A stretch of 64,000 nucleotides of DNA from Stenotrophomonas daejeonensis (GCF_001431505.1 NZ_LDJP01000059.1:1-64000); one strand, 5' to 3'. Shown: positions 1 through 11,515, counted from the stretch's first letter. A program made the numbers and translations. The notes: generated by a model from the sequence alone, not told the origin.

Positions 1-7
1 CGCGGAG

Positions 8-48
8 CGGGGGTTGGGATGAGGGGTAAACGGAGTCCGGATGTTCAA
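8..48. repeat. Edge copy of a dispersed intergenic repeat
   Basis: The words gggttgggatgagggg and aacggagt match the central part of the longer repeat seen near 60.2 kb, and a related element lies near 11.4 kb. Only one arm is inside the window. The repeat has no coding content. Confidence 0.5.
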
Positions 49-56
49 TCGCCGGC

Positions 57-281
57 TTACTCCGGCGCACTCTCCGCATCCTGCAACGCCGCGCTCTCGG
101 CCCCGGTGGCTTCCTCCACCGCCGCCTTCGCCGCCTGTGCCTTCTCCAGCGGCTGCGCGATGGCATCGCGCATCGCGCCGGCCTGCGGCTCGGGCGGGCG
201 CTCGGTATCCGGCGGCTGCGGCCTGCCGCAGGCGGCAAGCAGGACCATCGACAACATCGGCAGGCAGTGACGCGCTTTCAT
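57..281 (-). CDS. Small lipoprotein, function unknown
   Basis: This 74-residue protein starts with a short lipoprotein signal ([18 protein letters not shown]) whose lipobox LLAAC puts the lipidated cysteine at residue 18. The mature part is proline-rich at first, then an Ala/Glu-rich helix (about residues 38-74) with no recognisable catalytic motif. The chosen ATG is internal to a longer open frame; the 16 residues upstream are not signal-like and would bury the signal peptide. It may share a transcript with the exported protein just upstream on the same strand. Lipidation is inferred from the motif; the role is unknown. Confidence 0.6.
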   Translation of the reverse strand: MKARHCLPMLSMVLLAACGRPQPPDTERPPEPQAGAMRDAIAQPLEKAQAAKAAVEEATGAESAALQDAESAPE

Positions 282-338
282 CGGCAAGCTCCGGCGGAAA
301 CCTGCCCCATCCTGACACAAGCACTGCAAGCGGATGGC

Positions 339-884
339 CTACCTTGCCTCCCCGTTTGTCGGCACCGGTTTGAACACCACGTTCAGCAGCGACAGGTAGC
401 CGCCCTTGCCATCGCTGTTGCCGATGTACAGCAGGGTGACGTCCTGCCCCGGCGCCTGCCACCGCGCCTCGCGCTCGGGTGCCTGCGGATCGTCGAGGAA
501 ATCCTCGCTGCGCGATGGCGGGCCGTGGTGGGCGACCAGCTCGGCCAGCACCGCGTCGTAGGCGGCCAGCGCCTCGTCCGGCGGCAGGTCGCGGCGCGCC
601 AGGCCCAGCGTCAGCTGCGACAGCGCGCCGTCCCGGTAATAGGCATGCCCGGTGAAGCCGTGGCCGCCCAGTTGCAGGCCCTCGATGCGCACCCGCTCCA
701 GGTCGCCGCGGTACAGGGACTGGGCCGGCTCCGGCACCACCGCACCGGGCACCGATGCCAGCAACTGCTCCACGTTCATGCCGGCATCCACGCCGCCGAA
801 CAACGCCTGCGCATGCGGCGCACCGCTTGGGTAAGGCAGCGTGGCGGACAACAGGACCAAGAGCGGGCCGCGGATGCGGGGCAT
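339..884 (-). CDS. Hypothetical exported protein
   Basis: The product has 181 residues with a hydrophobic N-terminus (residues 5-17) and a plausible signal-peptidase site after PHA, so export to the periplasm is likely. The rest is a soluble domain with a central helical stretch ([20 protein letters not shown]) and a beta-rich end. No family was recognised. It is divergent from the SDR gene with about 40 bases between start codons, so the two may share a promoter region. Downstream on the same strand lies a small lipoprotein gene. Confidence 0.6.
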   Translation of the reverse strand: MPRIRGPLLVLLSATLPYPSGAPHAQALFGGVDAGMNVEQLLASVPGAVVPEPAQSLYRGDLERVRIEGLQLGGHGFTGHAYYRDGALSQLTLGLARRDLPPDEALAAYDAVLAELVAHHGPPSRSEDFLDDPQAPEREARWQAPGQDVTLLYIGNSDGKGGYLSLLNVVFKPVPTNGEAR

Positions 885-923
885 GGCATTGCCGGTGCGG
901 GGGTGGACGCTATGCTACGACGC

Positions 924-1697
924 ATGGACACGAACCGCTGGCGGCTGGACGGACAGACCGCATTGATCACCGGCGCCAGTGCCGGCATCGGCCTGGCGAT
1001 CGCGCGCGAACTGCTCGGCTTCGGTGCCGACCTGCTGCTGGTGGCGCGCGATGCCGACGCGCTGGCACAGGCGCGCGACGAACTGGCCGACGAGTTTCCC
1101 GGCCGCGGGATCCACGGCCTATCCGCCGACGTCTCCGGCGACGAGGACCGCCATGAAATCCTCGACTGGGTCGAGGATCACGGCGGCCTGCAACTGCTGG
1201 TCAACAACGCCGGCGGCAACGTCACCCGGCCGACCAACGACTACAGCGAGGACGAGTGGCGCGGCCTCTTCGAGACCAACCTGTTCTCCGCGTTCGAGCT
1301 GTCGCGGCTGGCCCACCCGCTGCTGACCCGGCACGCGAGCTCGGCCATCGTCAACATCGGCAGCGTCTCCGGCCTTACCCACGTGCGAAGCGGCGTGGTC
1401 TACGGCATGACCAAGGCGGCGCTGCACCAGATGACCCGCAACCTGGCCTGCGAATGGGCCGAGGACGGCATCCGCGTCAACGCGGTGGCGCCGTGGTACA
1501 TCCGCACCCGCCGCACCTCCGGCCCGCTGTCCGACCCGGACTACTACGACGAGGTGATCGCGCGCACGCCGATGCGCCGCATCGGCGAACCGGAGGAAGT
1601 GGCCGCCGCGGTCGGCTTCCTGTGCCTGCCGGCGTCGAGCTACGTCACCGGCGAGTGCATCGCGGTGGATGGCGGGTTCCTGCGTTACGGGTTCTGA
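924..1697 (+). CDS. SDR-family oxidoreductase (tropinone reductase-like)
   Basis: This 257-residue protein is a classical short-chain dehydrogenase. The NAD(P)-binding motif TGASAGIG sits at residues 16-23, NNAG at about 93-96, a catalytic serine in IGSVSG near 145, and the YxxxK pair in VYGMTKAA near 160-164. The C-terminus carries the family ending ([12 protein letters not shown]). The overall pattern, including [18 protein letters not shown], is closest to tropinone-reductase-like SDRs of proteobacteria, whose substrates are mostly unknown. Another in-frame ATG lies 12 bases upstream; the start chosen gives the usual family N-terminus. The long open frame extending further upstream is an artefact of high GC. 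Confidence 0.88.
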   Translation: MDTNRWRLDGQTALITGASAGIGLAIARELLGFGADLLLVARDADALAQARDELADEFPGRGIHGLSADVSGDEDRHEILDWVEDHGGLQLLVNNAGGNVTRPTNDYSEDEWRGLFETNLFSAFELSRLAHPLLTRHASSAIVNIGSVSGLTHVRSGVVYGMTKAALHQMTRNLACEWAEDGIRVNAVAPWYIRTRRTSGPLSDPDYYDEVIARTPMRRIGEPEEVAAAVGFLCLPASSYVTGECIAVDGGFLRYGF

Positions 1698-1996
1698 GGG
1701 GCTTGACCGGCACGGGAGGGCACCAGCCGGTCAGCGGCCGGGCATGCGGCTGATCCCGGCCCGGCTGATTTGCGGTGAGCCGCACATGCTTCAAGGCAGC
1801 CCAAACCCTTGCCCAGTCAGCGTTTGGGGACTTGGATAGCCTGTGCTCGGAGGAGCCGGCCCAATCTCACGGAAATTCCAATTTTCGTAAAAATTGCATT
1901 ACTCTCCGTTCATCAGGCGCTCATTATTTGTTCGTTCAGGTTGGGCGCCTGCTTGGTTGATGGCAACACTTTTGAACTTCACGGAGAGAGTCACGA
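1698..1996 (+). promoter_or_regulatory. Intergenic leader upstream of the TonB receptor
   Basis: About 300 bases hold no gene. The last 130 bases are clearly AT-richer than the surroundings (attttcgtaaaaattgcatt near 1880), as expected for a regulated promoter and leader. A good ribosome-binding site (ggagag) lies about 10 bases before the receptor ATG. No convincing -35/-10 pair could be picked by eye. Confidence 0.4.
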
Positions 1997-4966
1997 ATGG
2001 TTACTCATCACGGTTTCAATGTGTTTTCCAAGGGCGTGAGGCGTACCGCGCTCAGCATGGCACTCAGCATGTGCTTCGTCGGCGCGGCCATCGCGGATAC
2101 CGGCGGCCTGCGCATCACCATCCGCGGTTCGGATGGCCCCGTCGCCGGTGCGACGGTGAAGATCAGTTCCCCCAGCAGCCTCATCAGCAAGACCGCCACG
2201 ACGGCCGCCGACGGCACCGTGCGCGTCACCGGCCTCGACCCGGCCACCAACTACACGGTGGAGATATCGGCCACCGGCTACAACGACTTCAGCGCCAGCA
2301 ACGTCGCGGTGGTCAGCGGCAAGGACCTCAGCCTGGGTTACGCGCTGGGCGGCGGCGGTGGTGACAGCGGCAACGGCGCGATCAATCTCGATGCGATCAT
2401 GGTGACCGGTTCGGGCCTTGCCGCCATCGACACCACCTCGGCCGTGGTCGGTACCACGCTGACCCTGGACATGACCGAGTCGCTGCCGACCGCGCGCAGC
2501 TACCAGAGCTATCTGCAGCTGGTGCCAGGCGTGAAGCCCTCCGTGGGCGGCAACCCGGCGTCGAAGTCCGGCGTGAACTACTCCGACATCGGCGGCGCCG
2601 TCGGCTCCTCGACCGACAACCTCTACTACATCGACGGCGTCAACGTCACCGACCCCTCGACCGGTACCTTCGGCTCCAACCTGAACTCCGAGATCATCCA
2701 GGAAATGCAGGTGCTGACCGGCGGCATCCCCGCCGAATACGCCGGTGGCCAGGGCCTGATTTCCAAGGTCATCACCAAGTCCGGCAGCAACGAGTGGCAT
2801 GGCTCGGTCAACTACTACCTGCAGAACGACAGGCTGGTTTCCAAGAACAAGCACCTGGACGACTCCAGCTTCTCCACCTACGACACGGCCGTCACCCTGG
2901 GCGGCCCGATCATCAAGGACAAGCTGTGGTTCTTCGCCTCCTACCAGCGCGTCAACCGAGAGGAGGACGTGGTCGATCCGGTCACCCAGGACGTCATGCG
3001 CACGGTGAAGCAGGACAGCGACCGCAGCTTCGGCAAGCTGACCTGGCAGTTGACGGACCGCGACCGCCTGACCGCCACCTTCTTCAACGATCCGCTGGAT
3101 CGCAGTGGCTCGCTCGATCCCACCGTGCCGAACAACCGCGACCTTACCCGCAAGCAGGGCGGCAACAACTACAAGTTCGAGTACTCCCACGACTGGGACA
3201 ACCTGGGCCTGGACGTGTATGTGAACAAGCACGAGTCGGAGCTTTCCCAGTTCGCCGCGAGCAATGATCCGTTCAACAACGTGGCCTTCCACAATGGCCT
3301 TGACGGGGCAAGCAATACCGACATCAACCGCGGCGGCACGGGCTCCAACCTGATCACCAACCGCGACTCCAAGGAGTTCGGTGCCAGCCTGGATTACCTG
3401 CTGAGCACCAACTGGGGCGACCACACCTTCAAGGCGGGCTTCCTGAAGGGCGAGGGCACGTACGAAGAGCAGACCGTCTATCCCGCCGGTCCCCGCTATA
3501 CCTCCATCAGTGCGGGGGATTCGGGCACGACGGTGGGCGAGTACATGGGGCAGGGCGGTTACGCGTGGCGAGGGCCCCGCGCCATTTCCTCCACGGACAT
3601 CAGCCGGCTCATGGCCGCCACCGGCCTGAGCCAGGACGATCTGCTGGCGAAGACCTTCACCGATACCACCGGCAATCCCTACGACCAGGTCAACGTCTAC
3701 CGCATCCTGCAGTCGGAGAACGAGGGGCTTGCGTACACGGTCAAGTCCAAGCAGACCTCGTTCTACCTGCAGGACAGCTGGACCCTGGACAAGTTCTCGG
3801 CCAACGTCGGTGCCCGCGCCGAGCGCACCGAGTTCGTCAATTCGGCCGGGACGTCGATCCACAAGTTCGACTGGAACATCTCGCCGCGCATCTCGCTGGC
3901 CTACGACATCAATGGCGACGGCCGCAGCAAGGTCTGGGCCTACTACGGCCGCTACTACGATCCGATCCGTGCGGACATGGCGGACTTCGCCGGCGCGGTC
4001 ACCGGCCCGACCTACGACGAGCAGATCAACATCGACGGCCAGTGGTACACCTTCCGCCAGCGCGGGCCGGGTGATGCCGCCATCGCGCCCAACATCAAGA
4101 CGCCGTACACCGATGAACTCATGCTCGGTTACGCCACCAACTTCGGCCAGGACTATGCGTTCTCGGTGACGCTGACCAAGCGCGAAACCAAGGACATCAT
4201 GGAAGACTACGACTTGGGGCTGTACTCCGACCCCGATGGCGTGGGCGCGGACAGCCAGGCTCCGGAAGGATCGTACTTCTACCTGCCGTATTCCTATTTC
4301 GGCTATGCGGACAATCCGGGCACGAACTACGTGCTTGGCACGCTGAAGGGCGGCAAGCGCGAGTACAAGGGCCTGGAAGTCACCCTGCAGAAGGTCAAGA
4401 GCAACAACTGGCAGGGCATGATGTCGCTCACCTTGAACGACGCGCACGGCAATACCAACTCGGACGGCAACGCCGACTACCAGGGCGACTGGATCGCGCT
4501 GGACCCGCGCGCTCCCAATGCGTGGGGCCCGCAGCCGGGCAACATCAAGCGGCAGTTCAAGGCCTTCGCCACCTACTACTGGGACTTCGGCCTGGAGCTC
4601 AGCGGCGTGTTCAACTGGAACAGCGGCACGCTGTTCAGCCGTACCTGGCTGACGTCCAGCCGCCACCTGCCGATGATGGATGACCCCTACGAGTACGAAG
4701 GCGTGACCGATACCTGGCTGACGGCCGGTTCGGTGGGCAGCGAGGAAAGCCCGTCCTATTCCACCCTGGACGTGCGGGCCAAGTACACCAAGGAGCTCCC
4801 GGTGGGCAAGATGGAAGTGTTCTTGGATATCTTCAACATCCTGAACAGGCAGAGCACGACCCGTGTGCAGGATCTCGTCGCGGGTGATGGCATCTACAAC
4901 TTTGGCGAAGCCGTTGAATGGGTCGAGCCGCGCCGTGCCTACCTGGGCGTGCGTTACTCGTTCTGA
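1997..4966 (+). CDS. Oar-like TonB-dependent outer-membrane receptor
   Basis: The 989-residue product has a signal peptide (about 1-33), then a carboxypeptidase-regulatory-like beta-sandwich (about 35-105; GGLRITIRGSDGPVAGATVK), a Gly-rich linker, a plug domain (about 130-270; DNLYYIDGVNVTDPSTG, EYAGGQGLISKVITKSGSNEWHG) and a long beta-barrel ending in ARG-AlaTyr-Leu-Gly strands with terminal Phe (RRAYLGVRYSF), the usual signal for outer-membrane assembly. This architecture is typical of Oar-type receptors of Xanthomonadaceae and myxobacteria, which import or export unknown large substrates using TonB energy. It stands alone, followed by a strong terminator; no substrate-specific genes flank it. 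Confidence 0.92.
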   Translation: MVTHHGFNVFSKGVRRTALSMALSMCFVGAAIADTGGLRITIRGSDGPVAGATVKISSPSSLISKTATTAADGTVRVTGLDPATNYTVEISATGYNDFSASNVAVVSGKDLSLGYALGGGGGDSGNGAINLDAIMVTGSGLAAIDTTSAVVGTTLTLDMTESLPTARSYQSYLQLVPGVKPSVGGNPASKSGVNYSDIGGAVGSSTDNLYYIDGVNVTDPSTGTFGSNLNSEIIQEMQVLTGGIPAEYAGGQGLISKVITKSGSNEWHGSVNYYLQNDRLVSKNKHLDDSSFSTYDTAVTLGGPIIKDKLWFFASYQRVNREEDVVDPVTQDVMRTVKQDSDRSFGKLTWQLTDRDRLTATFFNDPLDRSGSLDPTVPNNRDLTRKQGGNNYKFEYSHDWDNLGLDVYVNKHESELSQFAASNDPFNNVAFHNGLDGASNTDINRGGTGSNLITNRDSKEFGASLDYLLSTNWGDHTFKAGFLKGEGTYEEQTVYPAGPRYTSISAGDSGTTVGEYMGQGGYAWRGPRAISSTDISRLMAATGLSQDDLLAKTFTDTTGNPYDQVNVYRILQSENEGLAYTVKSKQTSFYLQDSWTLDKFSANVGARAERTEFVNSAGTSIHKFDWNISPRISLAYDINGDGRSKVWAYYGRYYDPIRADMADFAGAVTGPTYDEQINIDGQWYTFRQRGPGDAAIAPNIKTPYTDELMLGYATNFGQDYAFSVTLTKRETKDIMEDYDLGLYSDPDGVGADSQAPEGSYFYLPYSYFGYADNPGTNYVLGTLKGGKREYKGLEVTLQKVKSNNWQGMMSLTLNDAHGNTNSDGNADYQGDWIALDPRAPNAWGPQPGNIKRQFKAFATYYWDFGLELSGVFNWNSGTLFSRTWLTSSRHLPMMDDPYEYEGVTDTWLTAGSVGSEESPSYSTLDVRAKYTKELPVGKMEVFLDIFNILNRQSTTRVQDLVAGDGIYNFGEAVEWVEPRRAYLGVRYSF

Positions 4967-5026
4967 TGGTTGGACCCTTGTAGTACAGGCTCCCGCTTCG
5001 GAAGAGGCTTGAGCGGTTTCATCGGG

Positions 5027-5060
5027 GAGCCCCGCGTTGCTGAAACGCGGGGCTCTTCTT
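5027..5060 (+). terminator. Rho-independent terminator after the TonB receptor
   Basis: A perfect 12-bp stem (gagccccgcgtt paired with aacgcggggctc) with a 5-base loop is followed by ttctt. It lies about 60 bases after the receptor stop codon. Confidence 0.85.
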
Positions 5061-5181
5061 CTGGGCTCGGCTCATGGCTCCAACCCGGCCGGTCCTCCAG
5101 CCCGGAGTCCAGTTTCCGACGGAGAGGCGATGGGTTGGAAGAACACCTTGGCGAAGGAGCGATCGCCGGTGACCCGCAAGG

Positions 5182-5889
5182 TCAGGGAGCCGCATCGCAA
5201 TCCCGTCCCAGTCGCGCCTCGATGCCGCGTTGCTCGCGCTTCAGTTCCTGCCGCTCGCTCTGCAGGGCGCTGTTGTAGCGGCGTATCAGCTCCCAGCGGC
5301 GGTCGCGCAGGCGGTCGCAGACTTCCTGCTGCGGCAGCGGGTGGCAACTATCGCGTATCCAGGTACCGCCGGCCACGACGGGGCCGGGCCGTGGATGCGG
5401 ATGGCCGTGGCCGGGAGGCTGACCACCACGGATGGACAGCTGCCCGGAACCGAGGCTCAGGTTGCCGGAAACGCTGCCGCCGCTGCCGCGCGGCGGCGGG
5501 TAATGGCCACCGACCCACAGCGGTACCCAGCGCGGGTTGCCGATGCCGTCGTCGCTGAGGTAGCGCTCGCCGTCCGGGCCGACGCATTCGTACATGGGCT
5601 GCGGCGGCTGCACGGTGACGATGCGGACTTCGCGTTCGTTCGTGGCGGCGGCGGGAGCCGGTTGCGGCTGTGGTGGTGCGGCCGGTCGCGGCGGCGGGTC
5701 CTGCGGGCGCTGCATGTCCAGCACCTGCTGGCGGTGGGTGTCGTCGCAGGGCGTGGATTGCAGTGCCACCGTGCCATCGCTGGCCACGCAGCGGTAGACG
5801 CGCACGTTGCTGGCAGGCGGTGGTTCGGCGGCCAGCGCCACGGAGGGCGGCAGGATCAGGGAGCCGAGCAGGAGCAGGCGCGCATGCAT
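5182..5889 (-). CDS. Exported protein with DUF4124-like N-terminal domain
   Basis: This 235-residue protein has a signal peptide (MHARLLLLGSLILPPSVALA) and then a DUF4124-like segment, RVYRCVASDGTVALQSTPC, with two cysteines that could pair in the periplasm. A proline/glutamine linker follows, then a second similar segment (YECVGPDGERYLSDDG), a Gly/Pro/His-rich stretch, and a basic helical C-terminus with three more cysteines. The repeated YxCxxxDG pattern suggests two tandem copies of the same small fold. The start was set at the ATG opening the signal peptide, since the longer frame runs into an intergenic REP pair. Function is unknown. Confidence 0.7.
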   Translation of the reverse strand: MHARLLLLGSLILPPSVALAAEPPPASNVRVYRCVASDGTVALQSTPCDDTHRQQVLDMQRPQDPPPRPAAPPQPQPAPAAATNEREVRIVTVQPPQPMYECVGPDGERYLSDDGIGNPRWVPLWVGGHYPPPRGSGGSVSGNLSLGSGQLSIRGGQPPGHGHPHPRPGPVVAGGTWIRDSCHPLPQQEVCDRLRDRRWELIRRYNSALQSERQELKREQRGIEARLGRDCDAAP

Positions 5890-5921
5890 GGGGCCATGGT
5901 GCCGCATCTGGCGGGCAACGG

Positions 5922-5992
5922 GTAGGAGCGCACCTTGGTGCGCGAAGGGCTTCCTCGATAAATCCCCATCGCGCACCAAGGTGCGCTCCTAC
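5922..5992. repeat. Paired GTAG REP palindromes (REPIN), family A
   Basis: Two inverted copies of GTAGGAGCGCACCTTGGTGC are separated by about 20 bases. Each arm is itself palindromic (GCGCACCttGGTGCGC). The same family recurs as the outer arms of the element after cueR. It lies between the DUF4124-like gene and tsaC. Confidence 0.85.
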
Positions 5993-5999
5993 GGAGGCG

Positions 6000-6560
6000 T
6001 CAATCGCGCAGGGTCTGCCCGGTGGCGGCGATGCGGATGCGGGTGGGCTGGGCCAGGCCACCGGTGGCGCCGTCGAGCAGGCCGTCCAGTTGCGCGAGCA
6101 GGGCCGGGTCGAGCTGTTCGCGGCTGCGCGCCGGAGGCTGGCCGGCAAGGTTGGCGCTGGTCGAGACCAGCGGGCCGCCCCAGGCTTCGCACAGGGCATG
6201 CACCAGCGGATGCGCGCTGACCCGCACGGCGACGCCGTCATGGGCGCCGGTGATCCAGCGCGGCGTGCGGGGGCCGGCCGGCACGATCCAGGTATTGGCG
6301 CCGGGCCAGCTGTCGAGCACGGCCTGGCGGCGGTCGTCGGCCAGTGCGTCCAGCCGCACCCAGCCGTCCAACTGCGCCACGGCGGCGGCGACCAGGATCA
6401 TGCCTTTCTCGACCGGGCGTTGCTTGAGCGCCAGCAGCTTCATCACCGCCGCCTCGTTGGCAGGGTCGCAGCCAAGCCCCCAGACGGCTTCGGTCGGGTA
6501 GGCGATGACGCCGCCAGCGCGGAGGGTGGGTGGGGCGGTTTGTGGGGTCAGTTCGAGCAT
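6000..6560 (-). CDS. tsaC: Threonylcarbamoyl-AMP synthase (Sua5/YciO/YrdC family)
   Basis: This 186-residue protein belongs to the YrdC family that makes threonylcarbamoyl-AMP from threonine, bicarbonate and ATP, the first step of t6A37 formation on ANN-decoding tRNAs. The signature PTEAVWGLGCDP and the downstream KQRP and STSANLAGQP motifs are visible, and the length matches single-domain TsaC. The ATG giving MLELTPQTAPP was chosen; upstream residues come from repeat-like intergenic sequence. The gene lies downstream of topA on the same strand, as in related genomes, but a gap of more than 400 bases full of repeats makes separate transcription likely. Confidence 0.93.
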   Translation of the reverse strand: MLELTPQTAPPTLRAGGVIAYPTEAVWGLGCDPANEAAVMKLLALKQRPVEKGMILVAAAVAQLDGWVRLDALADDRRQAVLDSWPGANTWIVPAGPRTPRWITGAHDGVAVRVSAHPLVHALCEAWGGPLVSTSANLAGQPPARSREQLDPALLAQLDGLLDGATGGLAQPTRIRIAATGQTLRD

Positions 6561-6646
6561 GGTGGGGCGAAGGGCGAGCAACGAGGGGAGAGTAGTGAGG
6601 AACGAGTGGGGTGGCCGTGAGCTGCACATTCCCGGTCAATCTCTCG

Positions 6647-6738
6647 GTAGCGCCCGACCGTTGGTCGGGCGGCGGCGCGCAGCGCCGTGAGGCTTTCATG
6701 AGGCTGGTGGATAGTGCCGACTAACAGTCGGCACTCAC
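6647..6738. repeat. Two GTAG-type REP palindromes
   Basis: The first unit is GTAG followed by CGCCCGACCgttGGTCGGGCG; the second is ATAG followed by TGCCGACTaacAGTCGGCA. The stems have the same layout but different sequence, as in SMAG/GTAG REP families of Stenotrophomonas and Xanthomonas. The first stem recurs inside the element after cueR. Confidence 0.75.
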
Positions 6739-6749
6739 GGAGACTAAGG

Positions 6750-6943
6750 CCCTTCTCCCATCGGGGTGAAATGGACAGTTTGCGAACCACTGGTTCGCTG
6801 TTCCTCGAACGCCCTTGCGCTTGCGCAAGGGCCGGGGCGCGGGTTGAGGTGAGGGTGTAGCGGAACCCGTGATGGTTCGGTCAACCTGGCTTCGTTCGCC
6901 CCTCATCCGCCCTCCGGGCACCTTCTCCCGAGGGGAGAAGGTA
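6750..6943. repeat. Dispersed intergenic repeat, copy near topA
   Basis: The segment starts with ccttctccc and ends with cccctcatccgccctccggg followed by caccttctcccg...gggagaagg, and its middle carries a gatggttcggtcaacc element. Its ends match the repeats near 11.4 and 60.2 kb. It is non-coding. Confidence 0.65.
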
Positions 6944-6976
6944 GTAGTTACCGATTTTTCCTGCGCGCGTCATGCC

Positions 6977-9484
<2,508 letters not shown>

Positions 9485-9581
9485 GTCGTTGCTTTCTTGG
9501 GGCGGGGGTGCCCCGGTGGGGCGCTAGGGTGGCGCAAACGCGCCCGTTAGTGAAGCCGATTCGGCCGTGATGGATATGCCG

Positions 9582-9605
9582 ACGCCCGGGCAGGTGCCCG
9601 GGCGT
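9582..9605. terminator. GC-rich hairpin between topA and the GYF/RDD gene
   Basis: An 11-bp perfect palindrome (acgcccgggca / tgcccgggcgt) has a minimal loop. On the plus strand it is followed by a pyrimidine tract (ttcagctttcttccttttc). On the minus strand, where genes lie on both sides, there is no T tract, so terminator activity for the upstream GYF/RDD gene is only possible. Confidence 0.45.
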
Positions 9606-9673
9606 TCAGCTTTCTTCCTTTTCTAGAGGAATCATGCCGGGGTGGGCGCTGTCAAGCACCCGCGGCCGGCGCC

Positions 9674-10585
9674 TCAGCGGCCGTGGCTGGCGAGGATGCC
9701 GAACAGGGCCACGATGCCGATGATGCCGACCAGCATCAGCAGGCCGAAGATCGACAGCACCACGATGGTCACCGTGCCCAGCCCGCGCTGCTGCCATTCC
9801 GGGCGGTTGGTGAAGGCCCACTTGTCCACCACCAGGGTGTCGCAGATCATGTCGTGCACGCCCTGCTTGCGCTCGGTGAAGGCCACCATCAGGCCGGCGA
9901 TGAACATGCCCAGGCCGCAGGTGACCAGGGTGAACAGGATCAGGGCGATGTAGCGCAGGAAGCTGCGCCAGAAGCTCAGGCGCTCGCCGTTGCCGCGCAC
10001 CACCTTGATGCCCACCGCCATCTTGCCGAGGCTGGCCATGCTGCTGGACGACTGCATCCAGCCGAAATACAGCGCCGGCACCAGGATGCTGATGGAGTAC
10101 TGGGTCACCATGAAGCCGATCGACACGCCGGCGCCGGCCAGCTCGGACTGCGCCAGCGCGCTCATGCTCAGGCCGAACACCAGGAACAGCGGGATCAGCA
10201 GCGCATACGAGGCCACGGCGGTGACGATGCTGTCGATGCACGAGGCGGCAAAGCGCCGCCACAGCCCGGCGTGGACGATTTCCCCGCCCTGTACCGCCGA
10301 ACTCCGTTCCTCCAGCGTGGCCGCCGACGCGGCATAGGGAGTGTAGGTGGCGGTACCGTTCTCGATGGCGGTGTAGTCCGCGCGCAGGTCGATGCCGGTA
10401 TTGGCCTGCACCAGCAACTGCAGCTCGTCGGCCATCGCCGAAAGCGGCTTCCATTCCATCATGCCCTCGCACCAGACCAGCGTGGACAGGTCCAGTTCCC
10501 CGCTTCGGAACTTGTCGCGGATGACGCCCGCGTCCACCGGGCCGTGCCGCTCGCGCCGGGCATCGGCGTAGTACCACTCGCTCAT
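9674..10585 (-). CDS. GYF-domain / RDD-family membrane protein
   Basis: The 303-residue product starts with a GYF_2 (DUF4339) domain (about 1-52; SEWYYADARRERHGPVD and LVWCEGMMEWKPLS), followed by an RDD-type membrane domain. The RDD part begins with GLWRRFAASCIDSIVTAV (Arg, Asp pattern), with TM segments near 110-140, 150-175 and 210-240, and a last TM at about 280-300 that ends the protein. GYF domains bind proline-rich peptides. The neighbour just upstream has the same N-terminal domain plus a proline-rich linker, so they could interact. The start ATG was chosen because it opens the GYF fold exactly as in the neighbour. Confidence 0.82.
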   Translation of the reverse strand: MSEWYYADARRERHGPVDAGVIRDKFRSGELDLSTLVWCEGMMEWKPLSAMADELQLLVQANTGIDLRADYTAIENGTATYTPYAASAATLEERSSAVQGGEIVHAGLWRRFAASCIDSIVTAVASYALLIPLFLVFGLSMSALAQSELAGAGVSIGFMVTQYSISILVPALYFGWMQSSSSMASLGKMAVGIKVVRGNGERLSFWRSFLRYIALILFTLVTCGLGMFIAGLMVAFTERKQGVHDMICDTLVVDKWAFTNRPEWQQRGLGTVTIVVLSIFGLLMLVGIIGIVALFGILASHGR

Positions 10586-10625
10586 CTCTTGGTTTTCCCC
10601 GGAAAGAATTGATTTGTGCCCGGCA

Positions 10626-11345
10626 TCAGCCGCGGCAACCCGTGGGCAGGAACTTGTCTGCCACGTCGGAGCTGCATTGCCACGTGCCGGTGTCGCTATC
10701 GTAGTCGAGCCAGATCGCCTTGCCATCGAGCGCGTCGCGGCCGGGGACGTGCAGGCGCGCCTCGATGCCGCAATGCCCGTTCCCGAAACGGCCGACGCGC
10801 ACCGAGGCCACCTCGCCGGCGGCCAGCGCTTCCGGTTCGCCGAAGCCGTCGTCGCCATTGACCGGGCAGCGGCCGTGGGCCTGCGCGAAGGCCGCCACTT
10901 CGGCCTGCAACGGCAACAGCTGGCCGTAGGCGATGGCGGTTTTCGAGCGCTGCACGTACTCGGCATAGGCCGGCACCGCGATGGCCGCGAGGATGCCGGC
11001 GATGGCGACCAGCACCACGCCGACCACCGCGACGACGATGCCGACGATGGCGCAGCCGGACAGGCCCGGTTTGGCAGGGGGCGTGGATATGACCGGGGCG
11101 GCCGGGGGCAGGTGCTGCACCGGCGGCGGCAATGGCGGCGCGGCGGGGCCGGCGGAAGACGGCGTGGCCTCGTCCAGCCCCAGCTCGGCGGCGAAGTTGC
11201 GCAGCGGCTGCCAGTCGCCGGCACCTTCGCGCCAGACCAGGGTATCGCCGACGATGCGGTCGGAACGGAACAGTTCGACGATGTTTTCGGCAGGCAGCGG
11301 GCCGCGGCGTTCGCGGTTGTCGTCGGCGTAAAACCACTGGCTCAC
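10626..11345 (-). CDS. GYF-domain protein fused to a pilin-like segment
   Basis: The 239-residue product has an N-terminal GYF_2 domain (about 1-50; VSQWFYADDNRERRGPLP), a proline-rich linker (about 62-85), and then a hydrophobic stretch ending in ILAAIAVPAYAEYVQRSK, which closely resembles the N-terminal helix of type IV major pilins. A pilin-like C-terminal domain with four cysteines follows. No Gly-Phe prepilin peptidase site precedes the helix, so normal pilin processing is doubtful. A GTG start with an aggaa ribosome-binding site was preferred; an upstream in-frame ATG lies inside a dispersed repeat. It is 40 bases from the GYF/RDD gene and probably co-transcribed with it. Confidence 0.78.
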   Translation of the reverse strand: MSQWFYADDNRERRGPLPAENIVELFRSDRIVGDTLVWREGAGDWQPLRNFAAELGLDEATPSSAGPAAPPLPPPVQHLPPAAPVISTPPAKPGLSGCAIVGIVVAVVGVVLVAIAGILAAIAVPAYAEYVQRSKTAIAYGQLLPLQAEVAAFAQAHGRCPVNGDDGFGEPEALAAGEVASVRVGRFGNGHCGIEARLHVPGRDALDGKAIWLDYDSDTGTWQCSSDVADKFLPTGCRG

Positions 11346-11375
11346 GGGGATTCCTTTGGTGTCAGTGCCGGGTTT

Positions 11376-11507
11376 TCCCTTCTCCCTTCGGGAGAAGGTG
11401 CCCCGAAGGGGCGGATGAGGGTACGAGCGAAGCCTCAAGGAGTTGGGTGCTGCGAGGCTTCGCCCGCACCCTCACCCCAACCCCTCTCCCGGTGGGAGAG
11501 GGGCTTC
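11376..11507. repeat. Dispersed intergenic repeat, copy near smg
   Basis: The outer ends are self-complementary blocks (ttctcccttcgggagaa on the left, cccctctcccggtgggagag on the right), with ccccgaaggggcggatgagg and caccctcaccccaacccctc between. Related copies lie near 6.8 and 60.2 kb. It separates smg from the GYF genes. Confidence 0.7.
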
Positions 11508-11515
11508 AGGTTGTT

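Larger units (their letters stand above)
6561..6976. other. Gene-free repeat-filled gap between tsaC and topA
   Basis: No gene was found here. The gap holds two palindromic REP units and one copy of a longer dispersed repeat, both listed separately. It presumably also contains the tsaC promoter, which could not be identified. Confidence 0.6.

Noticed and set aside
267-923. Plus-strand N-terminal extension of the SDR gene by about 220 residues
   Set aside because: The extension overlaps a divergent exported-protein gene, lacks any motif and would precede the normal SDR start.
1991-4666. Open frame of about 890 codons antisense to the TonB receptor
   Set aside because: Its sequence is low-complexity Val/Gly/Ala/Arg/His without any family motif. 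The sense strand encodes a full receptor with signal peptide, plug and barrel; such antisense frames arise from GC-rich third positions.
9606-10577. Alternative minus-strand frame overlapping the GYF/RDD gene
   Set aside because: Gly/Arg/His-rich translation in a shifted frame; the chosen frame has both a GYF domain and TM helices.
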